Assembly: GCF_020514095.1 (NCBI RefSeq)
Contig: NZ_VTKY01000002.1
Span: 1-64,000, forward strand
DNA from: Synechococcus sp. MU1643
GTDB lineage: Bacteria; Cyanobacteriota; Cyanobacteriia; PCC-6307; Cyanobiaceae
Length of the DNA stretch: 64,000 nt
Reading direction: 5' to 3'
Positions 39,625 through 48,759 of this stretch are shown here, piece by piece. A program made the position numbers and the translations under genes. The notes under the pieces were generated by a model. That model did not search any database. It had not been told where the DNA came from and saw nothing but the letters and a program-made list of their open reading frames with translations. Each line of letters opens with the position of its first letter. Position 1 is the first letter of the stretch.

Positions 39625-40143
39625 GTGAACCTGCTGCCCCAGACCTACCTGCTGGGCCTGGTCGGCCTGCTTGCCATCGTTGCGGTGGTGGTGGGCCGTC
39701 AATTTTTTCGTGTGCGCCGTGACGAAGCACGGCTGATTGAACTCGAGAAATCCGACACAGCCTCTTCGCGACAGGCGTCTGACCTCTATGAGCTTGGATC
39801 AGTTCAACTGCGTAAGCGGCTGTATCCGCAGGCAGCTGCCACCTTGAAGCAGGCACTGAAACGCCTGAGTAGTGAGCCTGATGATGCCCGTGCGCTGATT
39901 GAAAATGCGCTCGGCTTTGCTCTGGCCGCACAAAAGGATTACTCCAGTGCCACCAAGCATTACAAGCTGGCTCTGAAGGCGAAAGCGGACTATCCCGTCG
40001 CCCTGAACAACCTGGCTTTTGCCCAGGAAAAGCTACTTAAGGATGCTGAAGCGATCTCCCTCTACGAGCAGACACTTCAGCTGGAACCCGACAACGCCAC
40101 CGCAAAGAAAGGGTTGAAGAAACTCAAACGTCGGAACAACTGA
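39625..40143 (+). CDS. TPR membrane protein, Ycf37-like (photosystem I assembly)
   Basis: A 172-residue protein starting at GTG 39625, 11 bp after rplT. Residues 5-24 (PQTYLLGLVGLLAIVAVVVG) form one membrane helix. The remainder carries about three tetratricopeptide repeats (YELGSVQLRKRLYPQAAATL, NALGFALAAQKDYSSATKHY, ALNNLAFAQEKLLKDAEAI). The architecture, length and wording match Ycf37, a thylakoid-anchored factor for photosystem I assembly or stability in cyanobacteria and algae. That identity is by resemblance; other small TPR anchor proteins are possible. Confidence 0.7.
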   Translation: MNLLPQTYLLGLVGLLAIVAVVVGRQFFRVRRDEARLIELEKSDTASSRQASDLYELGSVQLRKRLYPQAAATLKQALKRLSSEPDDARALIENALGFALAAQKDYSSATKHYKLALKAKADYPVALNNLAFAQEKLLKDAEAISLYEQTLQLEPDNATAKKGLKKLKRRNN

Positions 40144-40179
40144 GTTCCTTAAAACCAGTTGGTGCCATAAAAGATGTGG

Positions 40180-40725
40180 TCACCAGAGCGGCTGAACAGG
40201 AGGCTCCTCCTGACAGCCGCTGGTCATGGCCAAACGTCCGCCCACTCCACTGCTGGGGTTGGCCACGTTGATGAGACGAGGCGCCTGCCAGCTGGTGGGA
40301 CTGAACATTTGCAGGCCGAGGAAGACACCGCCAGGCTCAAGGCCCGCAATCAGAGGATCCGCCAATGGGATGAGATCAAGCTGATCCGACTTGGCATGGA
40401 GATTGCCTTGAACCGGTGTGGTGACGGAGCCAAGGGTCATCGTTCCCCGGAGATCCACCATCTGGCCCATGGCTGTCATTTGAGTGATGTCCAACGTGAC
40501 ATCAACGGTGGGATTGCCATCAAAGGGGTCAAACGTGCCGCACCATTGACGAGGCAGAGATGCAGCCAGTTCAAGAGCGCGTGCGACCGGGTCGAAACTC
40601 TCCACTTCGATTTCATCGAGTTCCAGAGGAACCGCCAGCTGAATCGGATCCAGGGGCAACTGGGGATTGGTCCGAAACGGCACCTGGCTGCCAGCCGGAA
40701 GATCCATGGCAAGCAGGAACGGCAT
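40180..40725 (-). CDS. Conserved cyanobacterial hypothetical protein
   Basis: A 181-residue protein. The well-ordered part is LPRQWCGTFDPFDGNPTVDV, then TAMGQMVDLRGTMTLGSVTTPVQGNLHAKSDQLDLI and LEPGGVFLGLQMFSPTSWQAPRL, which I recognise as a recurrent cyanobacterial protein of unknown function. It reads as beta-rich, with repeated short strands and few helices. There is no clear signal peptide or membrane helix. It diverges from thiG with about 50 bp between starts. No function is assigned. Confidence 0.72.
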   Translation of the reverse strand: MPFLLAMDLPAGSQVPFRTNPQLPLDPIQLAVPLELDEIEVESFDPVARALELAASLPRQWCGTFDPFDGNPTVDVTLDITQMTAMGQMVDLRGTMTLGSVTTPVQGNLHAKSDQLDLIPLADPLIAGLEPGGVFLGLQMFSPTSWQAPRLINVANPSSGVGGRLAMTSGCQEEPPVQPLW

Positions 40726-40776
40726 GGAAGACGATGGATGATGAAGGAACGGTAGGCCCTTTTGCTCAGACGCGTC

Positions 40777-41607
40777 ATGGATTCGCCCTTCCCCTTCCCC
40801 TACTCCGACCCCCTGATCATTGATGGGCGTCAGTTCAACAGCCGCCTGTTCACGGGAACAGGCAAATATCCATCAATGGAATCGATGCAGCAGAGCATCG
40901 AGCGATCCGGCTGCGACATGGTCACCGTGGCTGTGCGCCGGGTGCAGACCGTTGCAGCAGGCCATGAGGGCCTTATGGAAGCGATTGATTGGCAGCGGAT
41001 CTGGATGCTGCCCAACACGGCGGGCTGCACCGATGCCGAAGAAGCGGTGCGCGTCGCCAGGCTTGGACGGGAACTCGCCAAGCTGGCGGGGCAGGAGGAC
41101 AACACCTTCGTGAAGCTGGAGGTGATTCCGGACTCCCGACATCTTCTGCCCGATCCGATAGGCACCTTGAACGCTGCAGAACAATTGGTGAGGGAAGGGT
41201 TCACGGTTCTGCCCTACATCAATGCAGATCCCCTACTGGCCAAACGGCTGGAAGAAGTCGGGTGCGCCACGGTGATGCCTTTGGGCTCTCCAATCGGCTC
41301 AGGCCAGGGACTCAACAATGCCGCCAACATCGGTTTGATTATCGAAAACGCTGAGGTGCCAGTGGTGGTGGATGCCGGCATTGGTGTTCCGAGCGAGGCG
41401 GCACAGGCCCTCGAAATGGGCGCCGATGCCGTCCTGGTCAACAGCGCTATCGCCCTGGCCGGCGACCCCGCAGCCATGGCCGAGGCCATGGGCCAGGCGG
41501 TGATGGCTGGGCGGACCGCCCACCTCTCCGGGCGCTTGCCTCGGAGGGATCAGGCCTCTGCCAGCTCACCGACCACAGGTCTGGTGCAGTCACCCCCGAT
41601 GAAGTGA
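40777..41607 (+). CDS. thiG: Thiazole synthase
   Basis: Builds the thiazole ring of thiamine from deoxyxylulose phosphate, dehydroglycine and ThiS thiocarboxylate. I take ATG 40777 ([20 protein letters not shown]; 276 residues) over an in-frame TTG 15 bp upstream. TIM-barrel features: [13 protein letters not shown], the Schiff-base Lys in [26 protein letters not shown] phosphate loop and [12 protein letters not shown]. The C-terminus has a short Ser/Pro tail beyond the barrel. thiL, the last enzyme of the pathway, is at 60.1 kb. Confidence 0.96.
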   Translation: MDSPFPFPYSDPLIIDGRQFNSRLFTGTGKYPSMESMQQSIERSGCDMVTVAVRRVQTVAAGHEGLMEAIDWQRIWMLPNTAGCTDAEEAVRVARLGRELAKLAGQEDNTFVKLEVIPDSRHLLPDPIGTLNAAEQLVREGFTVLPYINADPLLAKRLEEVGCATVMPLGSPIGSGQGLNNAANIGLIIENAEVPVVVDAGIGVPSEAAQALEMGADAVLVNSAIALAGDPAAMAEAMGQAVMAGRTAHLSGRLPRRDQASASSPTTGLVQSPPMK

Positions 41608-41694
41608 AGAGAAATGAAGTGTGGTCAAGCCTGCTTCACAAAGGCAGGCAATAAGCATTTGGACTCATAAGGTCCGACCAGTCGCATTGGACCC

Positions 41695-41868
41695 ATGTCC
41701 GTCACCACCGAAGACGGCGGTCGTCTCAACGCCTTCGCCAAAGAGCCACGTATGGAGGTAATGGACGTCGCCTCCAGCCAAAGCCGCAACCGCAGCTCAA
41801 TGATGATGCTGGTCACCGGTGGATTGCTGGTGGCTTCCATGGTGGCGGTGACCATCGCCATCAGCTGA
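41695..41868 (+). CDS. psb35: Ssl1498-family light-harvesting-like protein (Psb35)
   Basis: A 57-residue protein: an N-terminal soluble part with TTEDGGRLNAFAKEPRMEV and one C-terminal membrane helix (about 37-56, LVTGGLLVASMVAVTIAIS). The GGRLN-F/Y-A-EP pattern is typical of Ssl1498-type proteins, reported as Psb35, which associate with CP47 and high-light-inducible proteins during photosystem II assembly. It lies alone between thiG and sqdB. The call is from motif recognition of a very short protein; no chlorophyll-binding ExxN motif is seen. Confidence 0.75.
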   Translation: MSVTTEDGGRLNAFAKEPRMEVMDVASSQSRNRSSMMMLVTGGLLVASMVAVTIAIS

Positions 41869-41942
41869 AACAGTTCACACTGAAAATCCCTGTAGTAGCT
41901 TGCCAAGAGTGAGCATCACGCTCGTTCCAGCAGGAGTTTGGG

Positions 41943-43139
41943 GTGAAAGTTCTCGTTCTCGGCGGTGACGGCTTCTGCGGCTGGCCCTGTGCGGTGAACC
42001 TTGCGGATCAGGGCCACGATGTTCTGATCGTGGATGACCTCAGCCGTCGCAAGATCGATATCGACCTTGAAGTTGAGTCGCTGACTCCGATCGTGAGCAT
42101 CGGCGAGCGCCTCAAAGCCTGGGAGGAGACCGGCGGCAAGCCGATGCGGTTTGTCCACATGGACATCGCCCATGAGTACCAAAGGTTGCTGGATCTGCTG
42201 CTGGAGGAACGCCCGGATTCGGTGGTCCACTTCGCGGAACAGCGGGCCGCGCCCTATTCGATGAAGAGCAGCGCCACCAAGCGCTACACCGTCGACAACA
42301 ACGTCAACGGCACCCACAACCTGCTAGCCGCGATCGTTGAAAGCAGTCAGGACATCCACGTGGTGCATCTCGGCACCATGGGCGTCTACGGCTATGGCTC
42401 CCACCGCGGCGCCACCATCCCAGAGGGCTACCTGAAGGTGGAAGTGCCCCAGCCCGACGGCAGCCGCTTTGAGGAGGAAATCCTCCACCCGGCAAGCCCC
42501 GGCAGCGTCTATCACATGACCAAGACGCTCGATCAGCTGCTCTTCCTTTACTACAACAAGAACGACAAGGTCCGCATCACCGACCTGCACCAGGGCATCG
42601 TCTGGGGAACCAACACCGATGCCACCGACCGTGACCCGCGGCTCACCAATCGATTCGATTACGACGGCGATTACGGCACAGTGCTGAACCGCTTCCTGAT
42701 GCAAGCCGCCATCGGCTATCCGCTCACCGTTCACGGCACCGGAGGCCAGACGCGCGCCTTCATCCACATCCGCGATTCCGTGCGCTGCGTTCAGCTAGCG
42801 CTGGAGAACCCTCCTGAACAAGGAGAGCGGGTGAAGATCTTCAACCAAATGACCGAAAGCCATCAGGTGGGCGAACTGGCCAAGAAGGTGGCCGCCATTA
42901 CCGGTGCTCAGGTCAACAACCTGCCCAACCCCCGTAACGAGGCCGTTGAGAACGATTTGATCGTGGACAATCGCTGCTTCATCGAACTGGGCCTCAACCC
43001 CACGACCCTTGATGACGGCCTGCTGAAGGAGGTGGTGGAGATTGCCACCCGCTATGCCGACCGTTGCGACCGCAACCGCATCCTCTGCACCTCCGCCTGG
43101 ACCAAAACCCAGGCCCAGGCCATCGGCACCGCCTCCTGA
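41943..43139 (+). CDS. sqdB: UDP-sulfoquinovose synthase
   Basis: Makes UDP-sulfoquinovose from UDP-glucose and sulfite for the thylakoid sulfolipid SQDG. The 398-residue extended SDR starts at GTG (VKVLVLGGDGFCGWPCAV), with the Rossmann loop GGDGFCGW, HFAEQRAAPYSM, the catalytic TMGVYG and YHMTK (Tyr-Lys pair), and QGIVWGTNT. These match plant SQD1 closely. sqdX follows 13 bp downstream, forming the two-gene sulfolipid operon. Sulfolipid lets marine cyanobacteria spare phosphate. Confidence 0.97.
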   Translation: MKVLVLGGDGFCGWPCAVNLADQGHDVLIVDDLSRRKIDIDLEVESLTPIVSIGERLKAWEETGGKPMRFVHMDIAHEYQRLLDLLLEERPDSVVHFAEQRAAPYSMKSSATKRYTVDNNVNGTHNLLAAIVESSQDIHVVHLGTMGVYGYGSHRGATIPEGYLKVEVPQPDGSRFEEEILHPASPGSVYHMTKTLDQLLFLYYNKNDKVRITDLHQGIVWGTNTDATDRDPRLTNRFDYDGDYGTVLNRFLMQAAIGYPLTVHGTGGQTRAFIHIRDSVRCVQLALENPPEQGERVKIFNQMTESHQVGELAKKVAAITGAQVNNLPNPRNEAVENDLIVDNRCFIELGLNPTTLDDGLLKEVVEIATRYADRCDRNRILCTSAWTKTQAQAIGTAS

Positions 43140-43152
43140 TCGAGCTTCATCC

Positions 43153-44298
43153 TTGAAAGTCGCCTTCTTCACCGAAACCTTCCTGCCGAAGGTCGATGGC
43201 ATCGTCACCCGTCTGACCAAGACGGTGACGCATCTGGTGGACGCCGGCGATGAGGTGGTGGTCTTCTGTCCGGAAGGCTGTCCGGATGAGTACATGGGTG
43301 CACGCCTAATTGGCGTGCCGGCAATGCCGCTGCCGCTCTATCCGGAGCTCAAACTGGCCTTGCCACGCCCAGCGGTGTCGGAGGCGATCGATTCGTTTCA
43401 GCCCGATCTGATCCACGTTGTAAACCCGGCGGTGCTGGGTCTCGGCGGCATCTGGCTCGCGAAGAACAAGGGCATTCCTCTGATCGCCAGTTATCACACC
43501 CATCTGCCCAAATACCTCGAGCATTACGGCTTGGGCATGCTGGAGCCGCTCCTGTGGGAAATGCTCAAAGCCGCCCACAACCAGGCCCTGCTGAATCTGT
43601 GCACCTCCACCGCCATGGTGAAGGAGCTCAGCGACAAGGGCATTCAGCACACCGATCTGTGGCAGAGAGGCGTCGACACTGAATTGTTCCGTCCCGAACT
43701 GCGCAGCCCGGAACTACGCCAGCGACTTCTCGGGGGGCATGACGACCGCGGTGCCCTGCTGCTCTACGTCGGTCGCCTTTCCGCAGAGAAGCAGATCGAA
43801 CGGATCCGCCCCGTTCTGGAGGCCCTCCCCGATGCACGGCTGGCCCTGGTGGGGGATGGTCCCCACCGCCAACAACTGGAGAAGCACTTCGAAGGAACTG
43901 CCACCACCTTCGTCGGTTATCTCGCCGGGGAAGACCTGGCAGGAGCCTATGCCAGCGGCGATGCCTTCCTCTTCCCCTCCAGCACAGAAACGCTGGGGCT
44001 GGTGCTCCTGGAAGCCATGGCGGCCGGTTGTCCCGTGGTCGGCGCCAACCGTGGTGGCATTCCCGACATCATCAGCGACGGCGTTAACGGCTGTCTTTAT
44101 GAACCCGACGGCGCGGATGGCGGCGCTGCAAGCCTGATCGAAGCCACCCGCCGTCTGCTGGGGAACGACCTGGAACGACAGGGTCTGCGCACTGCAGCCC
44201 GTACCGAAGCCGAGCGCTGGGGCTGGGCAGGTGCCACCGAACAACTGCGGGCTTACTACCGCACGGTGCTGTCAACGCCTCAACTCACGGCCGCCTAG
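43153..44298 (+). CDS. sqdX: Sulfoquinovosyltransferase (sulfolipid synthase)
   Basis: Transfers sulfoquinovose from the UDP donor to diacylglycerol, the final SQDG step. The frame runs open through sqdB, but the family N-terminus KVAFFTETFLPKVDGIVTRL begins at TTG 43153 (381 residues). It is a GT4 GT-B protein with SYHTHLPKYLEHYG, GRLSAEKQIERIRPVL, and the C-terminal SSTETLGLVLLEAMAAGCPVVG donor site. Spacing of 13 bp to sqdB and the shared pathway support one operon. The 3' end overlaps the convergent PBP2 gene by 4 bp. Confidence 0.95.
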   Translation: MKVAFFTETFLPKVDGIVTRLTKTVTHLVDAGDEVVVFCPEGCPDEYMGARLIGVPAMPLPLYPELKLALPRPAVSEAIDSFQPDLIHVVNPAVLGLGGIWLAKNKGIPLIASYHTHLPKYLEHYGLGMLEPLLWEMLKAAHNQALLNLCTSTAMVKELSDKGIQHTDLWQRGVDTELFRPELRSPELRQRLLGGHDDRGALLLYVGRLSAEKQIERIRPVLEALPDARLALVGDGPHRQQLEKHFEGTATTFVGYLAGEDLAGAYASGDAFLFPSSTETLGLVLLEAMAAGCPVVGANRGGIPDIISDGVNGCLYEPDGADGGAASLIEATRRLLGNDLERQGLRTAARTEAERWGWAGATEQLRAYYRTVLSTPQLTAA

Positions 44299-46082
44299 CG
44301 CTGCCGGGTCCTCTTCCACTCCGCCAGCACCTTCTTGGCCATAGGCAGAGCATGCACCGATCCACCTCCAGGGGTGTTTTGGGCAAAGGCCACCACCACA
44401 ATCTTGCCGTCCGGATAGGGGGCATAACAACCGAACCAGGCGTGATCCGGACCTCCCGTGCTGTCCTCTGCCGTTCCCGTTTTGCCAGCGGCCGGAGGAA
44501 TGCCAGGCCCATTCAGGCCAGCACCGGTTCCGGCCTCCACCACTTTGCGCAGGCCCTCCCGGATCGTCTGCAACGTTGATAGCTTCATCGCCACCTTAGT
44601 GCGGTGCTCGGGGCTCATCCAGTCGATGTCACCGGCGGCGAGATGCGGCGTCACCAACCAGCCGCCATTGGCGAACACCGCATAGGCGCGGGCCAGCTGC
44701 AGGGGGGTGATCTGCACCACGGACTGACCGATGGAGGCACTGGCCATGTCCTCTGGGATCCAGGGGCTGGTACCAGGTTCGGTCCAGCCGCGACCACGGG
44801 CGGCCCAATCTTCATCCCCCACCAGCCCAATGCTCTCTTGCCAGCCGATCTCAATGCCGGTTTTCTGCTGAAAGCCCAGCTGATCAGCGGCCTGTTTCAA
44901 CGCTTTGGAGCCGACTCCCACCCCCACTTGGTAGAAAAAGGTATTGCTGGAAAAGCGCAGGGCATCGGCATAGCCGATGTGACCGAAACCAGCTCCGTTG
45001 TGATCCGGGAAGCAGTGGCCGCCATAGGTGATGCAGGCCTTGGTGTGCAGCTTGGTGTTGGGCGGGAATTTGCCGGACTCCATGCCGGCCATCGCCGTCA
45101 CCGGCTTCCAGGTGCTGCCGGGGTCATAGGGATTCATGGCCCGGGACAGCAACGGTTTCTTCGGATTGGAGAAGAGGGCGTCGTACTCCTTCTGGGTGGT
45201 TATCAGCTTGGAGAAAAAGTTCGGATCAAAGCTGGGACGGCTGGCCAAAGCCAACACGGCACCCGTGGCCGCCTCCAACGCCACCACAGAGCCACCGGGC
45301 TTGTCGGCCAGTACCTGCTCCGCCACCCGCTGCAGATCCAGATCGAGCGTGAGCACCAGATCTTTTCCTGCTTGGGAAGGTCGATCGCCCAGGTTGCGCT
45401 GCACTTCGCCCATGGCATTCACCTCGAGCATCTGGCCACCCCATTTGCCGCGCAGATAGCTCTCATAGGCGGCTTCCACACCCGTGCGACCAATCCGGTC
45501 GCGGATCTTGTAGCCCTTCTCCGCCAGAATTTCGAATTCGTTTTCCGTGATGGGCTGGGTGTAACCGAGGGCGTGGGCCGCCAGGGTTCCGTTGGGATAG
45601 GAGCGGAGGATGTCGACATCCACCTGGGCTCCCCGCAACCCGAGAGCCTGTTCACGAAAGCGCAGCACCTGTTCAGGCTTGAGATCCAGGGCCAACGTGG
45701 TGCGGTAACCATCCCGATCCAGGCCCTTCTGCTGGCGCTGATCGAGCAGATCAGGCTTCAAATTGAGGTGTCGTGCCAGGCGATCCCGCAGATCAGGCCA
45801 GTCGTCATCGCTGACCAGACGCGGCTCGAGATAAAGGGAGTAGGTGAGTTTGCTGGTGGCCAGCACCCGGCCTTTGCGATCGAGCAACCGACCGCGGATC
45901 GGCGAGCGGGGCACCAGACGGATGCGGTTTTCGTCCGCTAATTCGCGAAAGCGCGACCCCTCCACAAGCTGCATCCAAACCAGGCGGCTGACCATGGCAC
46001 TGCAAAACATCAGCACCAACACCAGCAGCACAAGAGGTTGCTGACGCAGACCCGTCTGACGCTGCTGTGCGGAACGGGTCAT
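44295..46082 (-). CDS. mrdA: Penicillin-binding protein 2 (class B transpeptidase)
   Basis: Cross-links peptidoglycan during elongation, anchored in the plasma membrane. The 595 residues contain one N-terminal helix (about 18-36, LVLLVLVLMFCSAMVSRLVW), a dimerisation/pedestal domain, and the transpeptidase with the active-site Ser323 in STWK, SSN, and KTGT (AGKTGTAED). The spacing and YESYLRG region match PBP2/MrdA rather than the septal FtsI. Its start overlaps the preceding hypothetical gene by 4 bp. It is the last gene of the cbiD-guaA unit. Confidence 0.95.
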   Translation of the reverse strand: MTRSAQQRQTGLRQQPLVLLVLVLMFCSAMVSRLVWMQLVEGSRFRELADENRIRLVPRSPIRGRLLDRKGRVLATSKLTYSLYLEPRLVSDDDWPDLRDRLARHLNLKPDLLDQRQQKGLDRDGYRTTLALDLKPEQVLRFREQALGLRGAQVDVDILRSYPNGTLAAHALGYTQPITENEFEILAEKGYKIRDRIGRTGVEAAYESYLRGKWGGQMLEVNAMGEVQRNLGDRPSQAGKDLVLTLDLDLQRVAEQVLADKPGGSVVALEAATGAVLALASRPSFDPNFFSKLITTQKEYDALFSNPKKPLLSRAMNPYDPGSTWKPVTAMAGMESGKFPPNTKLHTKACITYGGHCFPDHNGAGFGHIGYADALRFSSNTFFYQVGVGVGSKALKQAADQLGFQQKTGIEIGWQESIGLVGDEDWAARGRGWTEPGTSPWIPEDMASASIGQSVVQITPLQLARAYAVFANGGWLVTPHLAAGDIDWMSPEHRTKVAMKLSTLQTIREGLRKVVEAGTGAGLNGPGIPPAAGKTGTAEDSTGGPDHAWFGCYAPYPDGKIVVVAFAQNTPGGGSVHALPMAKKVLAEWKRTRQR

Positions 46083-46462
46083 TCCTGCTGCTGCGCTGGC
46101 AAGCGACGGCGCAATTCCTCAAGGCGCTCTTCAATCCGCCGCAGAGTTGGCAGCAAGTCGTCAGGCCCGTCCTGTTCAACCGTTGCTGGTTCGTCAACAG
46201 AGACCGAAACCGGCATCACCGGATTACCCAGTCCGGGGCTCACGGTATCCAGCTGTTCTCGCACATCGCGCGCCACGGGCTCGCCCTCCTGACGCAAATC
46301 TGCGATGGGGTCCTCCGACCCCGCCGTAAACACCTCCACCACTTTGCCGGGACCACCCTGCCGGGCCCTCTCAAGTACGGCCAGCCCAACAGGAAGCACG
46401 TCCTGCATCAGCGACAGACGCAACTGGTCGAGCGGGTTGTCGGAGTTGGAATCAGCGGCCAT
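46079..46462 (-). CDS. Conserved picocyanobacterial hypothetical protein
   Basis: A 127-residue acidic protein without a membrane helix. It begins MAADSNSDNPLDQLRLSLMQ and ends with a predicted coiled helix, LLPTLRRIEERLEELRRRLP. The N-terminal half could be a helix followed by a disordered acidic region. I do not recognise a domain. The ATGA overlap with mrdA makes co-translation likely, so it may be an accessory of wall elongation; that is inference from context only. Confidence 0.65.
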   Translation of the reverse strand: MAADSNSDNPLDQLRLSLMQDVLPVGLAVLERARQGGPGKVVEVFTAGSEDPIADLRQEGEPVARDVREQLDTVSPGLGNPVMPVSVSVDEPATVEQDGPDDLLPTLRRIEERLEELRRRLPAQQQE

Positions 46463-46471
46463 GGGGCCAGA

Positions 46472-47083
46472 TCAACGAACCCCAGTCTGTCCCGAAGGAA
46501 GCGCCAATGTTGGACAAGCTGAACGGTCCGCCGCCAGGGACCAGCCCATCACCCCACTGAGCACTATCAACATCGCCATAGGCACCAAGGCTTTCTGTGT
46601 GGTGTCCAGCAAAATCCACTCACGCCAGGCACTCCAGAAGCGGCTGCGCTCAAAACGCCGATTCTCACGGGTTTCATCGCGCTGACGCCGCCGGATCGCC
46701 TTGTCAACCCAACGTTCGAAGGCCCGCTTCTTGGTGATCGTCATCTTGCGTTCCACCTCGAGCATTTGCCCAGATCCCAGCTCGGGATGAAAGGTGCTGA
46801 TCAGCTCAAGGCTCTTGAGGAACATCTCCACAGCGCCATCGTGGACTGCGGTGGCGTGATCATCCAACTGACCCCAGTCAAGTTCGGGGTAAAACCGGCT
46901 GCGATTGGCGGTGATCTGATCCTCCGTCAGCTGGCCGGGCTCCCGGAGCCAGCGATCGGTGTTGCTGTCGAACCGCCGCCAATAGAGGAAGGGGTTCAGA
47001 TAGATCGTGCGACCACCCAGCTGGATGCTGTCCTGCTGCAACCGACGCTGCAGCTGAACGTCCTGCTGTTGTGTCGCCGTCAT
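46472..47083 (-). CDS. Conserved cyanobacterial hypothetical protein with C-terminal membrane helix
   Basis: A 203-residue protein. The N-terminal half has QLGGRTIYLNPFLYWRRFDSN and FYPELDWGQLDDHATAVHDGAVEMFLKSLEL, followed by a very basic helix (RWVDKAIRRRQRDETRENRRFERSR) and one membrane helix near residues 166-185 (ALVPMAMLIVLSGVMGWSLA). This implies a tail-anchored protein with a cytosolic domain. No named family is known to me. It lies 9 bp before the next hypothetical gene and 57 bp after guaA. Confidence 0.7.
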   Translation of the reverse strand: MTATQQQDVQLQRRLQQDSIQLGGRTIYLNPFLYWRRFDSNTDRWLREPGQLTEDQITANRSRFYPELDWGQLDDHATAVHDGAVEMFLKSLELISTFHPELGSGQMLEVERKMTITKKRAFERWVDKAIRRRQRDETRENRRFERSRFWSAWREWILLDTTQKALVPMAMLIVLSGVMGWSLAADRSACPTLALPSGQTGVR

Positions 47084-47140
47084 ATCCCAAAGGCCGGTGG
47101 CCCAAGGTATCGGTGATGTAGGGCCGTCGCCAGCCGTGAA

Positions 47141-48727
47141 TCACTCCCACTCGATCGTGCCGGGGGGCTTGCTGGTGATGTCGAGCACCACCCGATTCAC
47201 CCCCTTCACCTCATTCACGATCCGATTGGAGATGGTCTCCATCAGGTCGTATGGAAGGCGGGACCAATCGGCGGTCATGCCGTCCTCACTGGACACACAT
47301 CGCAGCACGATCGGCCAGGCATAGGTGCGTTTGTCCCCCATCACACCGACGGAACGCACCGGCAGCAGCACAGCAAAGGCCTGCCAGATGTCGTGATACA
47401 GCCCTGCCTCCTTGATTTCCTGGCGAACAATCAAGTCGGCATCGCGCAGGCAATCCAGCTTCTCATCGGTGACTTCACCCAAGATGCGGATGGCCAGACC
47501 AGGCCCCGGGAAGGGATGGCGGCGCACGATCTCCTCGGGCAGGCCGAGGCTGCGACCCACCTTGCGCACTTCATCTTTGAACAGCTTGCGCAGGGGCTCC
47601 ACAAGCTTGAACTGAAGATCTTTGGGAAGACCACCCACGTTGTGGTGGCTCTTGATCTTCACGGCAACGCGTTCGCCCGTCTTGGGGTCAACATTGGTGC
47701 CAGCACTTTCGATCACATCGGGGTAGAGCGTGCCCTGGGCCAGGTAATCGAAGGGTCCGAGCCGCTTGCTCTCCTCTTCGAACACCCGTATGAACTCGGT
47801 GCCGATGATCTTGCGCTTCTCTTCCGGATCGGTGATGCCGTTCAGCTTGCCGATGAACCGCTGGCGAGCATTGATGTACTCCACATGGATGTTGAACTTC
47901 CGATCGAAGAAGTCCATGAGGAACTCGGGCTCACCTTTCCGCATGAAGCCCTGGTCGATGAACATGCAGGTGAGCTGATCACCGATCGCCTTCTTGAGCA
48001 GGAAGGCGAGGGTGGAGGAATCAACTCCTCCGGATAGAGCCAACAGGACACGCTTATCGCCCACCTGCTCCCGAACCAGGCCTACAGCCTCCTCGATGAA
48101 CGCCGCGGTGGTCCAATCGGGATCACAGCCGCAAACGTGATAGACGAAATTGCGGATCAAAGCCATGCCGCAGCTGGAATGCACCACCTCGGGATGGAAT
48201 TGCACTCCATAAAGCTTGCGCTGAAGGTGCGCCACCGCCGCCTCCGGCGTGTTGGCGGTGTGAGCCAAGCGCACAAACCCCTCCGGCAGCGCTTTCACCG
48301 AGTCGCCATGGCTCATCCACATCGTCGAACCGTTGTCGACATTGGTGAGCAGATCCGTCGGGTCATCCACTTCGAGGGGCGCCTTGCCGTATTCGGCCTT
48401 ACCCGTGGCGGCCTCAACAACTCCACCGAGCTGTTGCACCATCAGCTGCATCCCGTAGCAAACCCCCAGCACGGGAATGCCCAGATCCCAAATGCCGGGA
48501 TCGCACAAGGGCGCATGTTCGGCATATACGGAACTCGGGCCACCGCTGAGGATGATTCCCTTCGGAGCCATGCGTCGCAGCTCCTCCGCCGAAGTGCTGT
48601 AGCCGAGCACCACCGAAAACACCTCGGTCTCGCGCACGCGTCGGGCAATCAGCTCCGAATACTGGGACCCGAAATCAAGAATGACGATGGCCGGCTGACG
48701 CTGAGTGTCGGACGAGGGCTGGGACAT
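47141..48727 (-). CDS. guaA: GMP synthase (glutamine-hydrolysing)
   Basis: Converts XMP to GMP. I take ATG 48727 ([20 protein letters not shown]; 528 residues) over an upstream in-frame start at 48763, which would touch the cbiD stop. The class I glutaminase domain (about 12-200) has the nucleophile Cys in LGVCYGMQ and the His/Glu pair. The ATP-pyrophosphatase domain has the P-loop LSGGVDSS, and the C-terminal dimerisation domain ends [10 protein letters not shown] as in most GuaA proteins. It is downstream of cbiD. Confidence 0.98.
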   Translation of the reverse strand: MSQPSSDTQRQPAIVILDFGSQYSELIARRVRETEVFSVVLGYSTSAEELRRMAPKGIILSGGPSSVYAEHAPLCDPGIWDLGIPVLGVCYGMQLMVQQLGGVVEAATGKAEYGKAPLEVDDPTDLLTNVDNGSTMWMSHGDSVKALPEGFVRLAHTANTPEAAVAHLQRKLYGVQFHPEVVHSSCGMALIRNFVYHVCGCDPDWTTAAFIEEAVGLVREQVGDKRVLLALSGGVDSSTLAFLLKKAIGDQLTCMFIDQGFMRKGEPEFLMDFFDRKFNIHVEYINARQRFIGKLNGITDPEEKRKIIGTEFIRVFEEESKRLGPFDYLAQGTLYPDVIESAGTNVDPKTGERVAVKIKSHHNVGGLPKDLQFKLVEPLRKLFKDEVRKVGRSLGLPEEIVRRHPFPGPGLAIRILGEVTDEKLDCLRDADLIVRQEIKEAGLYHDIWQAFAVLLPVRSVGVMGDKRTYAWPIVLRCVSSEDGMTADWSRLPYDLMETISNRIVNEVKGVNRVVLDITSKPPGTIEWE

Positions 48728-48759
48728 CAATCCTTGGAGGTATTGCTCGCTGACGAGCG

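Noticed and set aside
44604-45941. 445-aa plus-strand ORF antisense to PBP2
   Set aside because: The real gene on the other strand has all transpeptidase motifs; this frame has none.
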